DNA of 64,000 nt, from NCBI GenBank assembly GCA_002399405.1, contig DHDP01000009.1, positions 1 through 64,000 of the forward strand, given 5' to 3'. The notes below the pieces were generated by a model. The model did not search any database, was not told where the DNA came from, and saw only the letters and a program-made list of their open reading frames with translations. Source of the DNA: Treponema sp. UBA4873. Lineage in GTDB: Bacteria > Spirochaetota > Spirochaetia > Treponematales > Treponemataceae. Below, in pieces: positions 1 to 9,700 of the stretch. Positions within the stretch are counted from its first letter, which is position 1. Each line of letters opens with the position of its first letter. The translations under genes and the position numbers were made by a program.

Positions 1-61
1 CCTTTTCAGTCAATACCTCCTGCTCCCTTTTTGTATTTATTTTTTATTCTTTTTCATCGCT

Positions 62-409
62 TCACTCTGCGGTTGAAAGGATTGCCTCGCGCTTTGCTAT
101 TTCTTCGTCCAGATGCTTTATCTCCGTAATTACTACCGAAATATCAGAATCCTCTGCTGAAAAAGAAGACTGACCTCCCGTTATGATCTTGTCTGCAACA
201 AGTTTCCCGAGGGCTTTCAACTGTTCTTCCCGTTTTGTTTCAAACTGATGTTTCTCTATGCGTACAACGCTTTTGTCGCTGAAATCCTGAACGGCGGCGC
301 CGGCCTTATTGAGGGCCTTTTTGGAAACTTCCACGCCTTTGTCGATAGCGTTTTTTGAAACGGAAACCCCTTTGTCAAAATAAGCTTTTACCTTTTCGCT
401 GACATCCAT
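62..409 (-). CDS. Small helical hypothetical protein (115 aa)
   Basis: I do not recognise a named family. The protein is charged and probably helical. Its N-terminal half has near-repeats of the type FDKGVSVSKNAIDKGVEVSKKA, in which K-G-V-x-V-S-K recurs, followed by an E/K-rich C-terminal half that could form a coiled coil. There is no signal peptide or membrane segment. The start at 409 is chosen because AGGAGG lies six bases upstream of that ATG; an upstream extension to 511 is open but has no ribosome site, and an ATG at 415 abuts the AGGAGG. It lies 132 bases downstream of the receptor-phosphatase gene on the same strand and may share its transcript. Function unknown. Confidence 0.75.
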   Translation of the reverse strand: MDVSEKVKAYFDKGVSVSKNAIDKGVEVSKKALNKAGAAVQDFSDKSVVRIEKHQFETKREEQLKALGKLVADKIITGGQSSFSAEDSDISVVITEIKHLDEEIAKREAILSTAE

Positions 410-541
410 AATCATCCTCCTGTAAAAAATCAGAATTACTATGCGAGGCGTTTTCAAAAGTCGGACGAGTTTCGAAAACACTTCTTCATTTCTACTTACT
501 AAAATATACACAAACCTTCTTTTTCTGCAAAGTGTTTTCTG

Positions 542-3500
542 TTACGGACGGCGCACTGCAAGAAGCGTCAAATCATCAAGCTGCTCGTCTTCTTTGAGGA
601 ACATGTACTCGAGATAATTCGACGACGCTGCATCATCCTTTTTTGCGCCGCAGTAATAATCGTATCTGCTGAAATGCTCGTGCAGGAATGCGTCGATTTT
701 TTTGTCGACGCGGACTGTATCCGCCGCTGTTACGTTCGTATCTTTGTACATGCGGAAAACTTTTTCTACTGATACGAGTGCGATGATCGCCTCCTCAATC
801 GTTCCCCTGCAGGTCGTAAAATCAAATTTAAGGTCTTCTCCGGGGATCGGATTGTGATATTTTTCGAGCGTGTATTCCGTTCCTGCAAAAACGGCCTCTA
901 TGATCGCTTTGATGCGCTCAGGTTCCAGCTGTTCCGACTCCTGCCCGACTTTATGATTGCCGTGCGTATCACCTTCCTTCATTCCGGGCTCGCGGCATTT
1001 TGTCACGTTGAAGGAACCGTCGCGGAATTTCCGCGTTGCCTCTTCGATTCCGTCCGTATACAGGAAGAGAACATCACCACGGAGGAGCGACGTTTTCTCG
1101 ACTCTGAAGCCGCCCTTCATATTCACCATGAACGACGGAAGAGGGCCGGCCGCGGGCGTTTCGAGAAGCGTAAGTGTTTTCTGTTTGTGCGCTGTGCTGT
1201 CGTAAATATGCACGATGTTGTCGCCCGCGTTGCACATGTAGACGTCTCCCGTTTCGGTGTCGAAAAGGCAGATAATAATCGTTGCGAATTTTCCCTTTAT
1301 GCCGAGCGATTCGATGAAATCATTTATCTGTGCAACAAGAACATTTATCTGCGTTCCGTTTTTTGTATACGACCAGCTCTCAAAATATTTACGGAAGAGT
1401 GTCGCGACGACAGTCATTATAAGCGCCGCGGGAACGCCGTGTCCCGACGCGTCGCATTTTATGAGAACGTACCAGCGGCTGTCGAGCTTTCTGTAATCGA
1501 AATAATCGCCGGAAACGCCCGATGCGCCTTCGTAGTAGCCGAAGCACTGCACTTTATTTTCATTGAGCTGCGCGATCGTCTCCTTTCCTCCCTCTTTTCC
1601 CGTAAGCAGCGGAAGGAACGTCTGCTGAACGACTTTACCGTCCATAAGCAGTTTTTCGTCCTGTGCAGCCTTAACAAGACCGTGAGTCATTTCGTTCACA
1701 GTCTCGCCGAGCTGTCCTATCTCGTCGTGACTCGTTATTTCGATATCCCTGCCGTTCAGTTTCGTCTTATCTGCAGTTTCTCCGATAACGGCGACATGCG
1801 CGGCGAGTTTTCTGATAGGTTTTACGATGATCGATGCGACAAGGAACGAACCGACCGCACCTATAATAATTGCAACGAGCGCAATAATAACGGATGTGTA
1901 TACAATAGTCCGCCGGGCAGAATCAACTGATTGAATAAGTTTTACAGTCGAGACTTTTACGAGCACAATTCCGCGCACGTATTCCTGCGATGATCCCTGC
2001 CTGTACAGAACCGGCCGGTAGAACAGATATTCCGTGTTCGTCCGGTCGAGTTCGCTGCTCCTGAACTGCGGGAACGAACCGCTTCCCTTTGCAGAGAGTT
2101 CGTTCATGGCCGTATTGAACTTGTTCGTTAGCTGCGTCGTTATCTGCGCGATTTCTTCACGGCGGGCGACTGATTTTCCGTCAGTGCGGAGCGCAAGGTT
2201 TACGCCTTCGGCATTGAGCTGCACGATGTTCGCAGCCGTTTCACCCGCTTCCGACGCTGCCTGTGTGTTCAGCTCGGCGCATCTGCCGGCTATAGCCGAC
2301 ACGACAGCATCCGTCATCTCCGACGCACCGTAAATAAGCGACGGCGCAGACAATTTCCCTTCAATGTCGGGATCGTTTGTCGCCCATACGTATTTGAGAC
2401 TTGTGTTTCCGCCGTTCGCCGGATAACCGGTAATCGTTGCATATTCGGCTTCCTCCAGCGCCGACTTCTGGTCGGGAAGGTAGCTGAGTTCAAGGACATT
2501 CTGCGTCGGCATATACGCCTTCGCACTCGTCGTAAGCCCCTCCAGCAGAACATTAACGCGCTCTTCAAGACCACGCGCGAGCGTCTGCTCCTGCGTGCGC
2601 GTCATGTTGATTCCGAGTGGGATGGAAACGAGCAGAATTATCATAATGACAAGCAACGACGTAAAAGCCATCAACTTCAGTTTCAGGCTTATTCCTTTCT
2701 GTTTCAGCTGTGCAGTCTTTTTCTTTTTTTCCTGAGGCATACTATCTCCTGTGAGCAAAGCCCGTACTTCCCTGCGGACCATAACAGTGTCTTTTGCAGT
2801 CTGTGCGAACCCGTACATCGCAAATATCATTCCTGCAAAGGCGAGCGCAAACACACTCCAGAGCAGAACTGTTCCCATCTGAACATGATACTTCCATGTT
2901 TTTTCATATGCAGTCCACGACGGGACGTAGTCGTACTGTTTTTCAATTTTGACCGTACCGTTCCGTTCTATGCGGAGCAGCGGCGCGCTTACGTACAATC
3001 CGCGGTCAGGATGAAGCAGACCGATGCGGTATATACCCTCGTCGAGCGTACTGCCTATTTTAACTCCGGTAATGCGGTTGTCGGACACAACTTTAAAAGC
3101 TCCGTCCGAACGTTCAAGAGTCATGTCGTACGGAGCTTTCCCGTCGCGGTCGACGTATATCCGGCTCACTGTTCCGTCGTACGTAAATCCGCCGCCGATA
3201 ATGCTGAGCGTCACGCTGCCGAACACGTCGACGGTGCGGTCGACTGAAAGCAGATACGTCGTCGGTACGTATTTATTAAAAATAAGGAGTACTGTCGAAG
3301 GCTTTCCTATATTGCCCACGGTGTCGACCGCAGCAACGGTGAACGCATACAATCCGTTGCGCGTATTCGTGTACGAGGCATATGTATCAGTCCCCATAAG
3401 GCGGCGGGGCGGCGGGTCCGCTTTCTGTATGTCGTCCGCGTGCTGTTCCATGATATTTGCGGCGACGGCACCGGCTTCTTCATCGCTGACGGACAGCGGA

Positions 3501-5197
3501 TGACGCTTCGTTTCGACAACACGGCTGTCCACGGGCGCCAGATACTGGAGGTTCCACGTATAACCTGCGACATCGTCGTCGGCAGAATCAGGCTGCCAGT
3601 GTATGCCGAACGTATTCGCCGTCGAAAAACCGAACTTGTCTTTTTCGGGCGGCACGACGGACGGCGGCAGCGGCGGAGTCAAATCAAGATAATAAGCAAG
3701 CTCCTCAGGTGCGGACCAGTTGCCTGCATAATCGACTGCGCGTGCCCTGAAGTACCACCTGCCTTCCGCATCAGCGACGACGGAAATCGTACTTTCCGAC
3801 GGCAGATTCATATACCGCTCGGGAGGTTCGTCGAGGACATTCTGCGACCAGCTCCACGAGAATCCCGCAATGCCCGACGAATCGGAGGGAAGATTGACGC
3901 GCATCCTCACCTTTCCGGCAGTCGACCGGGAACCTTCCGCAAACGACAACGCGGCAACAGTCGGTTTATTTACCGATGTATCGGGTTCAAGCCTGAATAT
4001 ATGCGGCGCTCCAGTTTTCTGCGGCGGATTTTCCTGCCAGATGAACGAAAGTTTCGTGCCGCCGTTCGACACAATCGGGAACGCAAACAAATCGGGACTG
4101 CGACCGGACGAAAGAGACGTTTCGTTCCACAGATATCCCGTTTTCTGCGCCATGTGCACCGATTCCGCGCCGCGTCTCGTATCGAACCAGACAACCGACA
4201 GCGTGTCCTCATATGAAAATATAACGGCCCTGTTGGCGCTCCCCTGCGAACTCAGCTCCTCGGCGCTTCCCGGCACGATGCCGTCTTTCGTGATCCGTGC
4301 AATCCATATGCGGGAATTTTCCGAATTGTAGTACGTGCGCTCCCATGCCAGATACGTCGTTCCGCGGAATGTGTACAAAAACGGCCGCTGATTGTGATAC
4401 GCTGAAAAATCACGGGAATCCCCTGATGCAAGCGATTCCTGTCCCGTAATCAGGACAGGCTCGGACCATGCTGCGCCTTCATTCTCAGAGAATGTTTCAT
4501 AAAGCTGATACGATATGCGGTTGCCGTTTATGAACTGCGCCTGAAAGACAACGGCAGTGCCGCCCGCAGACGACACAAGCACCGGAACGAAGGGATTTAT
4601 TTTTTTTTCAGCCGGCGGAAAATCGGAGAACGCCGACCAGTCCGCGCCGTTTTTCGACGATGCAGTCCGCATGAAAAAGGATTCGTTCTCGCCGAGCGAC
4701 GTAAAAAGAATGAACTTCCCGGAACCGGCCGAATAGATACGCGGCGCTACAAGAGGCTTTTCCTGACCGGGCAGCATGTTCTGCGAGAACGACGCGGCGC
4801 CGTCTTTTGAAACGAAAACGGAGATGAGGTTTACGCCGGACAGCGCCGCGACCGCGATTGTTCCGTTCGGAGCGACCGCTGCCGAGTACATATCGGGGAC
4901 GTCTCCCGAATAAGCGAACGGACCCGCAAACCGCCTGTTCGTCCGCCATGCGCCGGTTGAATCAGTATACTGACACGTAAGCCATATCTTTTCGGACGAC
5001 GTGTCCACTTCCTGCCAGAACAGGTACGTCGTCTTTCCGTTCGTCGCGGTACGCGGAAAGCGCGTATCGGTTTCGGTGATGCGCACGGGATTTTCCCAGT
5101 AAAAGTCACGCGCGTGCAGCTCTGCAGACGAACAAAAAAGCAGCACCGAAGCAAAAGCGGAAATCAGCATTTTCAAATTAACAATATTTCTTTTCAT
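542..5197 (-). CDS. Membrane receptor with sialidase-like ectodomain, HAMP and SpoIIE/PP2C phosphatase
   Basis: 1551 residues. In order: a signal peptide (hydrophobic about residues 8-25, ending ELHA-R); a repeat region with Asp-box-like sequences at about 130-137 (SKDGAASF), 181-187 (SKNGADW) and 237-244 (SENEGAAW), typical of sialidase-like propellers; a fibronectin-III-like stretch around 410-640; a membrane segment near 780; a second membrane pair flanking an extracytoplasmic sensor-like region; HAMP near 1120-1180; and a C-terminal SpoIIE-type serine phosphatase with the metal-site segment DASGHGVPAAL near 1242. Inferred role: it senses an extracellular ligand or the cell-envelope state and dephosphorylates a cytoplasmic partner such as an anti-sigma-factor antagonist. 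The start codon overlaps the stop of the preceding gene by one base (TAATG), indicating translational coupling. No partner anti-sigma gene is in the window. Confidence 0.85.
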   Translation of the reverse strand: MKRNIVNLKMLISAFASVLLFCSSAELHARDFYWENPVRITETDTRFPRTATNGKTTYLFWQEVDTSSEKIWLTCQYTDSTGAWRTNRRFAGPFAYSGDVPDMYSAAVAPNGTIAVAALSGVNLISVFVSKDGAASFSQNMLPGQEKPLVAPRIYSAGSGKFILFTSLGENESFFMRTASSKNGADWSAFSDFPPAEKKINPFVPVLVSSAGGTAVVFQAQFINGNRISYQLYETFSENEGAAWSEPVLITGQESLASGDSRDFSAYHNQRPFLYTFRGTTYLAWERTYYNSENSRIWIARITKDGIVPGSAEELSSQGSANRAVIFSYEDTLSVVWFDTRRGAESVHMAQKTGYLWNETSLSSGRSPDLFAFPIVSNGGTKLSFIWQENPPQKTGAPHIFRLEPDTSVNKPTVAALSFAEGSRSTAGKVRMRVNLPSDSSGIAGFSWSWSQNVLDEPPERYMNLPSESTISVVADAEGRWYFRARAVDYAGNWSAPEELAYYLDLTPPLPPSVVPPEKDKFGFSTANTFGIHWQPDSADDDVAGYTWNLQYLAPVDSRVVETKRHPLSVSDEEAGAVAANIMEQHADDIQKADPPPRRLMGTDTYASYTNTRNGLYAFTVAAVDTVGNIGKPSTVLLIFNKYVPTTYLLSVDRTVDVFGSVTLSIIGGGFTYDGTVSRIYVDRDGKAPYDMTLERSDGAFKVVSDNRITGVKIGSTLDEGIYRIGLLHPDRGLYVSAPLLRIERNGTVKIEKQYDYVPSWTAYEKTWKYHVQMGTVLLWSVFALAFAGMIFAMYGFAQTAKDTVMVRREVRALLTGDSMPQEKKKKTAQLKQKGISLKLKLMAFTSLLVIMIILLVSIPLGINMTRTQEQTLARGLEERVNVLLEGLTTSAKAYMPTQNVLELSYLPDQKSALEEAEYATITGYPANGGNTSLKYVWATNDPDIEGKLSAPSLIYGASEMTDAVVSAIAGRCAELNTQAASEAGETAANIVQLNAEGVNLALRTDGKSVARREEIAQITTQLTNKFNTAMNELSAKGSGSFPQFRSSELDRTNTEYLFYRPVLYRQGSSQEYVRGIVLVKVSTVKLIQSVDSARRTIVYTSVIIALVAIIIGAVGSFLVASIIVKPIRKLAAHVAVIGETADKTKLNGRDIEITSHDEIGQLGETVNEMTHGLVKAAQDEKLLMDGKVVQQTFLPLLTGKEGGKETIAQLNENKVQCFGYYEGASGVSGDYFDYRKLDSRWYVLIKCDASGHGVPAALIMTVVATLFRKYFESWSYTKNGTQINVLVAQINDFIESLGIKGKFATIIICLFDTETGDVYMCNAGDNIVHIYDSTAHKQKTLTLLETPAAGPLPSFMVNMKGGFRVEKTSLLRGDVLFLYTDGIEEATRKFRDGSFNVTKCREPGMKEGDTHGNHKVGQESEQLEPERIKAIIEAVFAGTEYTLEKYHNPIPGEDLKFDFTTCRGTIEEAIIALVSVEKVFRMYKDTNVTAADTVRVDKKIDAFLHEHFSRYDYYCGAKKDDAASSNYLEYMFLKEDEQLDDLTLLAVRRP

Positions 5198-8100
5198 TAC
5201 AGCAGTGCCTTGATTTTTTTCTGCAGGTCAAGAATTTTTGACGAGCGCTTGTTGGATGGTTTCTGCAGCAGCTGCTCGACGAGCGCATTTGCGGTAACTA
5301 TGTTGTTATTCTGAAGTTCAGTAATAGCCTGCTGATACTTCGCCTCGTCCCCGGAGGAAAGGACGACTGCGGCCTTTCCTCCGACCGACGTCTGAATGCG
5401 GTCTTTGAGCAGCATTGCGTCGTCGTTGTCGGGATTAAGCCTGATTGCCTCGTCGACCTTCGAGAGCGCGGCCTGCAGCTTCACCTCGTCGCGCCCCGCT
5501 GCATCGACCATGTGCTGCGCCTCGACTGTAAGCGTTTTTGATTGGGACAGCGCCGTGCGGTCGACGGGCTTCTGCCTGATTCCGAGATCTATTTCCACGT
5601 TGTAAATAAGCTGCTTGAGACCAGGATACGACTGATTGATCGCGTACAAATCGAGCAGGTCGGTATACGACGACTGCTGCCTGCCGGCAACGGTATAATT
5701 TTCACGCGCTGTCTCGACGCGCTTTGCGAACAAATCGTTGAAGCCGTCGGGGTCCAGAATTTTCTGGATGCGCAGCGTAAGAAGACTTGCATCCTGATTG
5801 AGCGGATACACAAGCTGCAACTCCCGGAGTTTCTGCAGCGCCTGACTGAGCATGCGTTCCCCCTCTTCGCGCTTCCCCCTGTTTACGAGGTCGCTTCCCT
5901 GTTTGAAGTACTGCTGCGCAATGCTGAGTATCTGGGACATCTCAGGATACAGCGGAGCAGTCGGAGGAATAGTCCGCCCCGTTTTCATTGAAAGAGCGGT
6001 GCTTACAAGCGCAAGCAGGTTCGTGATTTCATCGTCCTCGTCAACGTTCGTCAGAGCCCACTGCGTTTTCGCCTGTGTCAGAAGACTTTCCGCCGTGTCG
6101 AAATTCCCGTTGTAATATTCAGTCCGTGCACGCGTTTTCAGCGTACGTACCTGACGGACAATCACTTCGTTCTGCTTCCTTGAAATTTCTCCGCCGAGCG
6201 ACGACAACGCCGTATCAGTGTCGGAACGGAGAGACGGAGACTCCTGATACGAAAGAGATTCGTTGTATTTCGTACGCGCGTCCTGCAGACGCCTGCGCGC
6301 CGTATCGAAGTCGTCCGCAGCCAGAGCCGTGCGCGCCTGTGAAAAACGCAGATCGGCTTCGTTCCGTGCACGCCTGGCCAGGCGTACCTGTTCCGTCGCG
6401 CCTGCTTCGATTTCAGTAATCGTCTGCGTGAGAGAATCGAGCACCTCAACTGAATCGGCGACGGACTGCAGCGACGGCATATACGACTCCGTGTATTTTC
6501 CGCCTGAGCGTACGTTCTTAGCCCGTTCCAGTACTGATTTGTCCGCCGCAATATTTTTTCTGAATTCCAGAATGAAATCGAGCGATTCCTGCGGATATTT
6601 CGCCGTAAGTCCGGTGGTTTCGTCGAGCGTGCCGTTGTACAGTTTCTGCAGTACGGCAAAATCGGCTTTGCGGGATTCCGCATACGATATTCCGCACGAT
6701 GCATAGTACGACGCCGCCTGTTCCCTGAAACCGACTGCGGTCTTTTTTACAAACTCAACGGCATCTCCGTCGAGTTTTCTGTACGCACTTTCAAGCGGGT
6801 CCCATTTCGGAATCTGATTCTGAACGTTCAGAGAAAGTTGTCTGTCTTTCAGCTGCACGTACGGAACAGCCCATTCCGACTCGAGAAGTATTTTACCGGC
6901 GCCGCCGGCAGTATTTTTTTCCAATTCCAAAGCCGCTGCAATCAGGTCGGAAGCGTACGTATTGCCGTTCAGCTCCGCAGCAGCCGGATCGGAAGGCACT
7001 GCAGGAGACAGCGCCTTCGCCTTCACGGCAAGCATGCCGTTCGAATCCGAAAGCAGCGCAATAATCCGCTTCGACAGTCCGACGGCATAATCAGTCGAGA
7101 CAGAAAAATCAGCCAGTTTGTCGACAGGCGCGCCGCCGTCGTTCGTCTTCAGGAGCGAATACAATCCCCGTACGGAATTTTCGAGCGATGCGAATTTAAT
7201 AAGCGAATCGAGCGGCAGCCGGGAAGGAACTGTATATCCCGCGAAAATATTGCCGGCAGCCGATTTGTTGAACGAATCGGCATTGTCGTACATCGCCGAA
7301 TAAATTTCGGTTTCCATGCGTTTCGTGAGCACGTCCCATTCGTAATCCATCGCAGCGACAATTCCCGCATCGGGGATTGAACCGATGCCGAACAAAAAAC
7401 GCTGCATGAACGGAAGAAACGACGCATCGGTAAGTTCCGGATCCGCCTTTTTCATCTCGTCAAAAACAGACTGAAGACGCCAGCCCGCGGCGCACGTGTC
7501 GTTCCGTATGTCGGCATACTCGGCATATACGGACTGTACGTTTTTGAACGCACTTTCCGCCTGTGCGCTGTCTTTCGTCTTCACCGCGCGGATGAACAAG
7601 TTCACCGCTTCGTTTAAACGCGGCTGGAGCGTCTTGTACGACGCGATTCTTCTGTCGATTCTGTCGAGCGACGACCGTACCGGTTCAACGATATTCTGCG
7701 CCGTATTCTGTTCGAAGAAATCGTCCTGATACATGTAAAAGCCGGACCGGACCGTGTCGACACTGCCGCTGTAATTTTCCCGGCGCGTCAGGTCCGCGCT
7801 CGATTTCATGATCTCCGTAAATTTCGCACGATAATAGTTGAACTGCGCCGCAACTTTCGCGTCGCGGATGAATGTGAGCTGTTTTTCAGTCGGATGCTTT
7901 TCAAGGGCTTCGAGCTGATTCGTAAGCGCAAGAATTTTTTCGTCGTTTCCGGGATCGTTCTGAATTACGTCGATCAATGTATTTGCGAGAACCGTGTATC
8001 TGTTGCGCGCATCCATAATCTTTTTAATGCGTTTCTGCGCCTCGTCGAACTGTCCGGGATATTTTTCGATGTAAAGATGAAGCTGCGCAAGAGCCTTATC

Positions 8101-8229
8101 GTAATTCGTATCATGTATCAGCATGTCGATTTCAGTCAGAGACAGTGATTCTCCGCCGTCTTGCGAAAAAAACGGAGCGGCAGAGAAAAACATAAAAAAT
8201 ATGAGTAAAAACCGGAGTTTTCTATTCAT
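5197..8229 (-). CDS. Exported helical-repeat (TPR-like) protein
   Basis: 1010 residues. A signal peptide is clear (MNRKLRFLLIFFMFFSAAPFFSQ), and the rest is almost entirely helical, with TPR-like stretches, for example a unit around 630-720 with A-x-x-x-L-x-x-A-x-x-x-Y spacing and a C-terminal unit with RLNPDNDDAMLL. It is probably periplasmic, or anchored to the inner face of the envelope. It is the first gene of a pair with the sialidase-like receptor-phosphatase, whose start codon overlaps this stop codon, so the two very likely act together, for example as periplasmic adaptor and receptor. No enzymatic motif was seen. Family assignment beyond TPR-like is not possible by eye. Confidence 0.8.
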   Translation of the reverse strand: MNRKLRFLLIFFMFFSAAPFFSQDGGESLSLTEIDMLIHDTNYDKALAQLHLYIEKYPGQFDEAQKRIKKIMDARNRYTVLANTLIDVIQNDPGNDEKILALTNQLEALEKHPTEKQLTFIRDAKVAAQFNYYRAKFTEIMKSSADLTRRENYSGSVDTVRSGFYMYQDDFFEQNTAQNIVEPVRSSLDRIDRRIASYKTLQPRLNEAVNLFIRAVKTKDSAQAESAFKNVQSVYAEYADIRNDTCAAGWRLQSVFDEMKKADPELTDASFLPFMQRFLFGIGSIPDAGIVAAMDYEWDVLTKRMETEIYSAMYDNADSFNKSAAGNIFAGYTVPSRLPLDSLIKFASLENSVRGLYSLLKTNDGGAPVDKLADFSVSTDYAVGLSKRIIALLSDSNGMLAVKAKALSPAVPSDPAAAELNGNTYASDLIAAALELEKNTAGGAGKILLESEWAVPYVQLKDRQLSLNVQNQIPKWDPLESAYRKLDGDAVEFVKKTAVGFREQAASYYASCGISYAESRKADFAVLQKLYNGTLDETTGLTAKYPQESLDFILEFRKNIAADKSVLERAKNVRSGGKYTESYMPSLQSVADSVEVLDSLTQTITEIEAGATEQVRLARRARNEADLRFSQARTALAADDFDTARRRLQDARTKYNESLSYQESPSLRSDTDTALSSLGGEISRKQNEVIVRQVRTLKTRARTEYYNGNFDTAESLLTQAKTQWALTNVDEDDEITNLLALVSTALSMKTGRTIPPTAPLYPEMSQILSIAQQYFKQGSDLVNRGKREEGERMLSQALQKLRELQLVYPLNQDASLLTLRIQKILDPDGFNDLFAKRVETARENYTVAGRQQSSYTDLLDLYAINQSYPGLKQLIYNVEIDLGIRQKPVDRTALSQSKTLTVEAQHMVDAAGRDEVKLQAALSKVDEAIRLNPDNDDAMLLKDRIQTSVGGKAAVVLSSGDEAKYQQAITELQNNNIVTANALVEQLLQKPSNKRSSKILDLQKKIKALL

Positions 8230-8368
8230 TCCCGATTCCGCATATCCTCATAATACTGCATAACTGTATCACTTTTTCTATAAAAATTACTTTTATCTAT
8301 AATAATATCTTCGGTATTTTATTCATAAAATGGAGAAAAAAAACCGAAGATACTGTATACTGATGATG

Positions 8369-9679
8369 ATGAAAAAAACGGATAATCCGGTGCCGTTGCT
8401 TCTGCTCTTTCTTCTGATTACGGCAGGAACGGAAGCATATGCGCTCGATCTGACTGAAATAACGACGAAATTATCTGAAACATTCTCATCTCTCACAGGG
8501 GAAAACGAAGGTACGACAGCGTACCGTTCTCTGCTCATTCCGTCGGGCGGACGGGCGGAAAGTCTCGGAACGGCGTATACAGGTCTTTCCGACGACATAA
8601 GCTGTCTCGAATATAATCCGGCCGCAAGCTCCCTCCTGGAACAGACTGAAACGGCGGTTTTTCATAACGCATGGATTGCCGATTCGGCAATGGAAACGCT
8701 CGCAGGAACAGTCCGTGTGAACAATGCGGGATTCGGCGCGGAAATCAAATGTTTCTACGTGCCGTTCAGCGAATACAATATTTTCGGCGAGCGCGTTGCC
8801 GGCAGTTATTATACCGAAACGACGGCCATCCTCAACGCGTCGTACAATTTTCTTGCCGGCTACAATTTCAAAGGCATCGCGGTCGGCGTGAACGCGAAAG
8901 CAGCGTGGCGCGGCGTCCCCGACTACACCGACAACGACACGGACGCAATCATAAGCGGATCAGGCCTTGAACAGTCGGGACTTGCGTTCGCAGGCGACCT
9001 CGGTGTTATGATGCGTTTTAACGCGGGTAAACTGTACGCTTCCCGGGAACCGAATCTCCGCATAGGATTGAACCTGCTTAATGCAGGCGCCGCTCTTACC
9101 GGATTCGGTTCGTCCGAGGGAATTAGGCCCGACGACCCGCTTCCCACAAGCGCTGCAATCGGCGTTTCATACCGCCTGATTAAACCGCTGCTGCTCACCG
9201 CGGAATTCCGACAGCCGTTCAATCTCCAGGATTTTACCGAATATCAGATGTGGTCCGCCGGAACGGGAATTTCCGTGCAGATTACGAACTTCTTCGGCGT
9301 GCTCGGCGGATTCCTCATCAAGGGCGGCAACCCGAGAATAAGTTTCGGGAGCGAATTCGAAATCCTTAAAAAAGTGCAGATGAACGTAAACTATACGTTC
9401 GACCTCACGTCGTCGCTTAATCCGGTGAATCACATAAGCCTGTCCGCAAAAATCAAACTCGGCGACAACGGGCGCGCTGAAAAGCAGAAACTTATCGACG
9501 GGTACTATAACGACGGTCTGGCAAGCTTTTCAAAGGGCGATTTTGCAGCCGCAATCGATTCGTGGCAGAAAGTACTTCAGCTCGACAAACTGTATGATCC
9601 GGCGAAAGAAGGGATAAAAAGCGCGCAGAATCAGATTCTGCTTTTCCGGCGCATCAGGGACGCGCAATTCCTCAATTAG
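8369..9679 (+). CDS. UPF0164 family outer-membrane protein with C-terminal TPR-like segment
   Basis: About 436 residues. A signal peptide (MKKTDNPVPLLLLFLLITAG, then TEAYA) is followed by the typical UPF0164 opening (R-S-L-L-I-P-S-G-G-R-A-E-S-L-G-T-A-Y-T-G-L, then an NPA motif, SCLEYNPAASS). The middle is beta-rich with alternating aromatic residues, as in FadL/PorV-like barrels. The last 60 residues contain a TPR-like helix pair (YNDGLASFSKGDFAAAIDSW). The family is characteristic of treponemes, where members are considered FadL-like outer-membrane proteins. Start: ATGs occur at 8330, 8363, 8366 and 8369. I prefer 8369 because a TATACT box ends seven bases before it, as at other genes here, and because it gives a normal signal peptide; 8330 remains possible. 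Confidence 0.82.
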   Translation: MKKTDNPVPLLLLFLLITAGTEAYALDLTEITTKLSETFSSLTGENEGTTAYRSLLIPSGGRAESLGTAYTGLSDDISCLEYNPAASSLLEQTETAVFHNAWIADSAMETLAGTVRVNNAGFGAEIKCFYVPFSEYNIFGERVAGSYYTETTAILNASYNFLAGYNFKGIAVGVNAKAAWRGVPDYTDNDTDAIISGSGLEQSGLAFAGDLGVMMRFNAGKLYASREPNLRIGLNLLNAGAALTGFGSSEGIRPDDPLPTSAAIGVSYRLIKPLLLTAEFRQPFNLQDFTEYQMWSAGTGISVQITNFFGVLGGFLIKGGNPRISFGSEFEILKKVQMNVNYTFDLTSSLNPVNHISLSAKIKLGDNGRAEKQKLIDGYYNDGLASFSKGDFAAAIDSWQKVLQLDKLYDPAKEGIKSAQNQILLFRRIRDAQFLN

Positions 9680-9700
9680 CCGTTCAGGTTCCCCCGAAAA

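Noticed and set aside
854..1930. 358-codon open frame antisense to the receptor-phosphatase gene
   Set aside because: It is a shadow of a clearly coding opposite strand. Its protein is Arg/Phe/Cys-rich with no recognisable domain, and there is no ribosome site.
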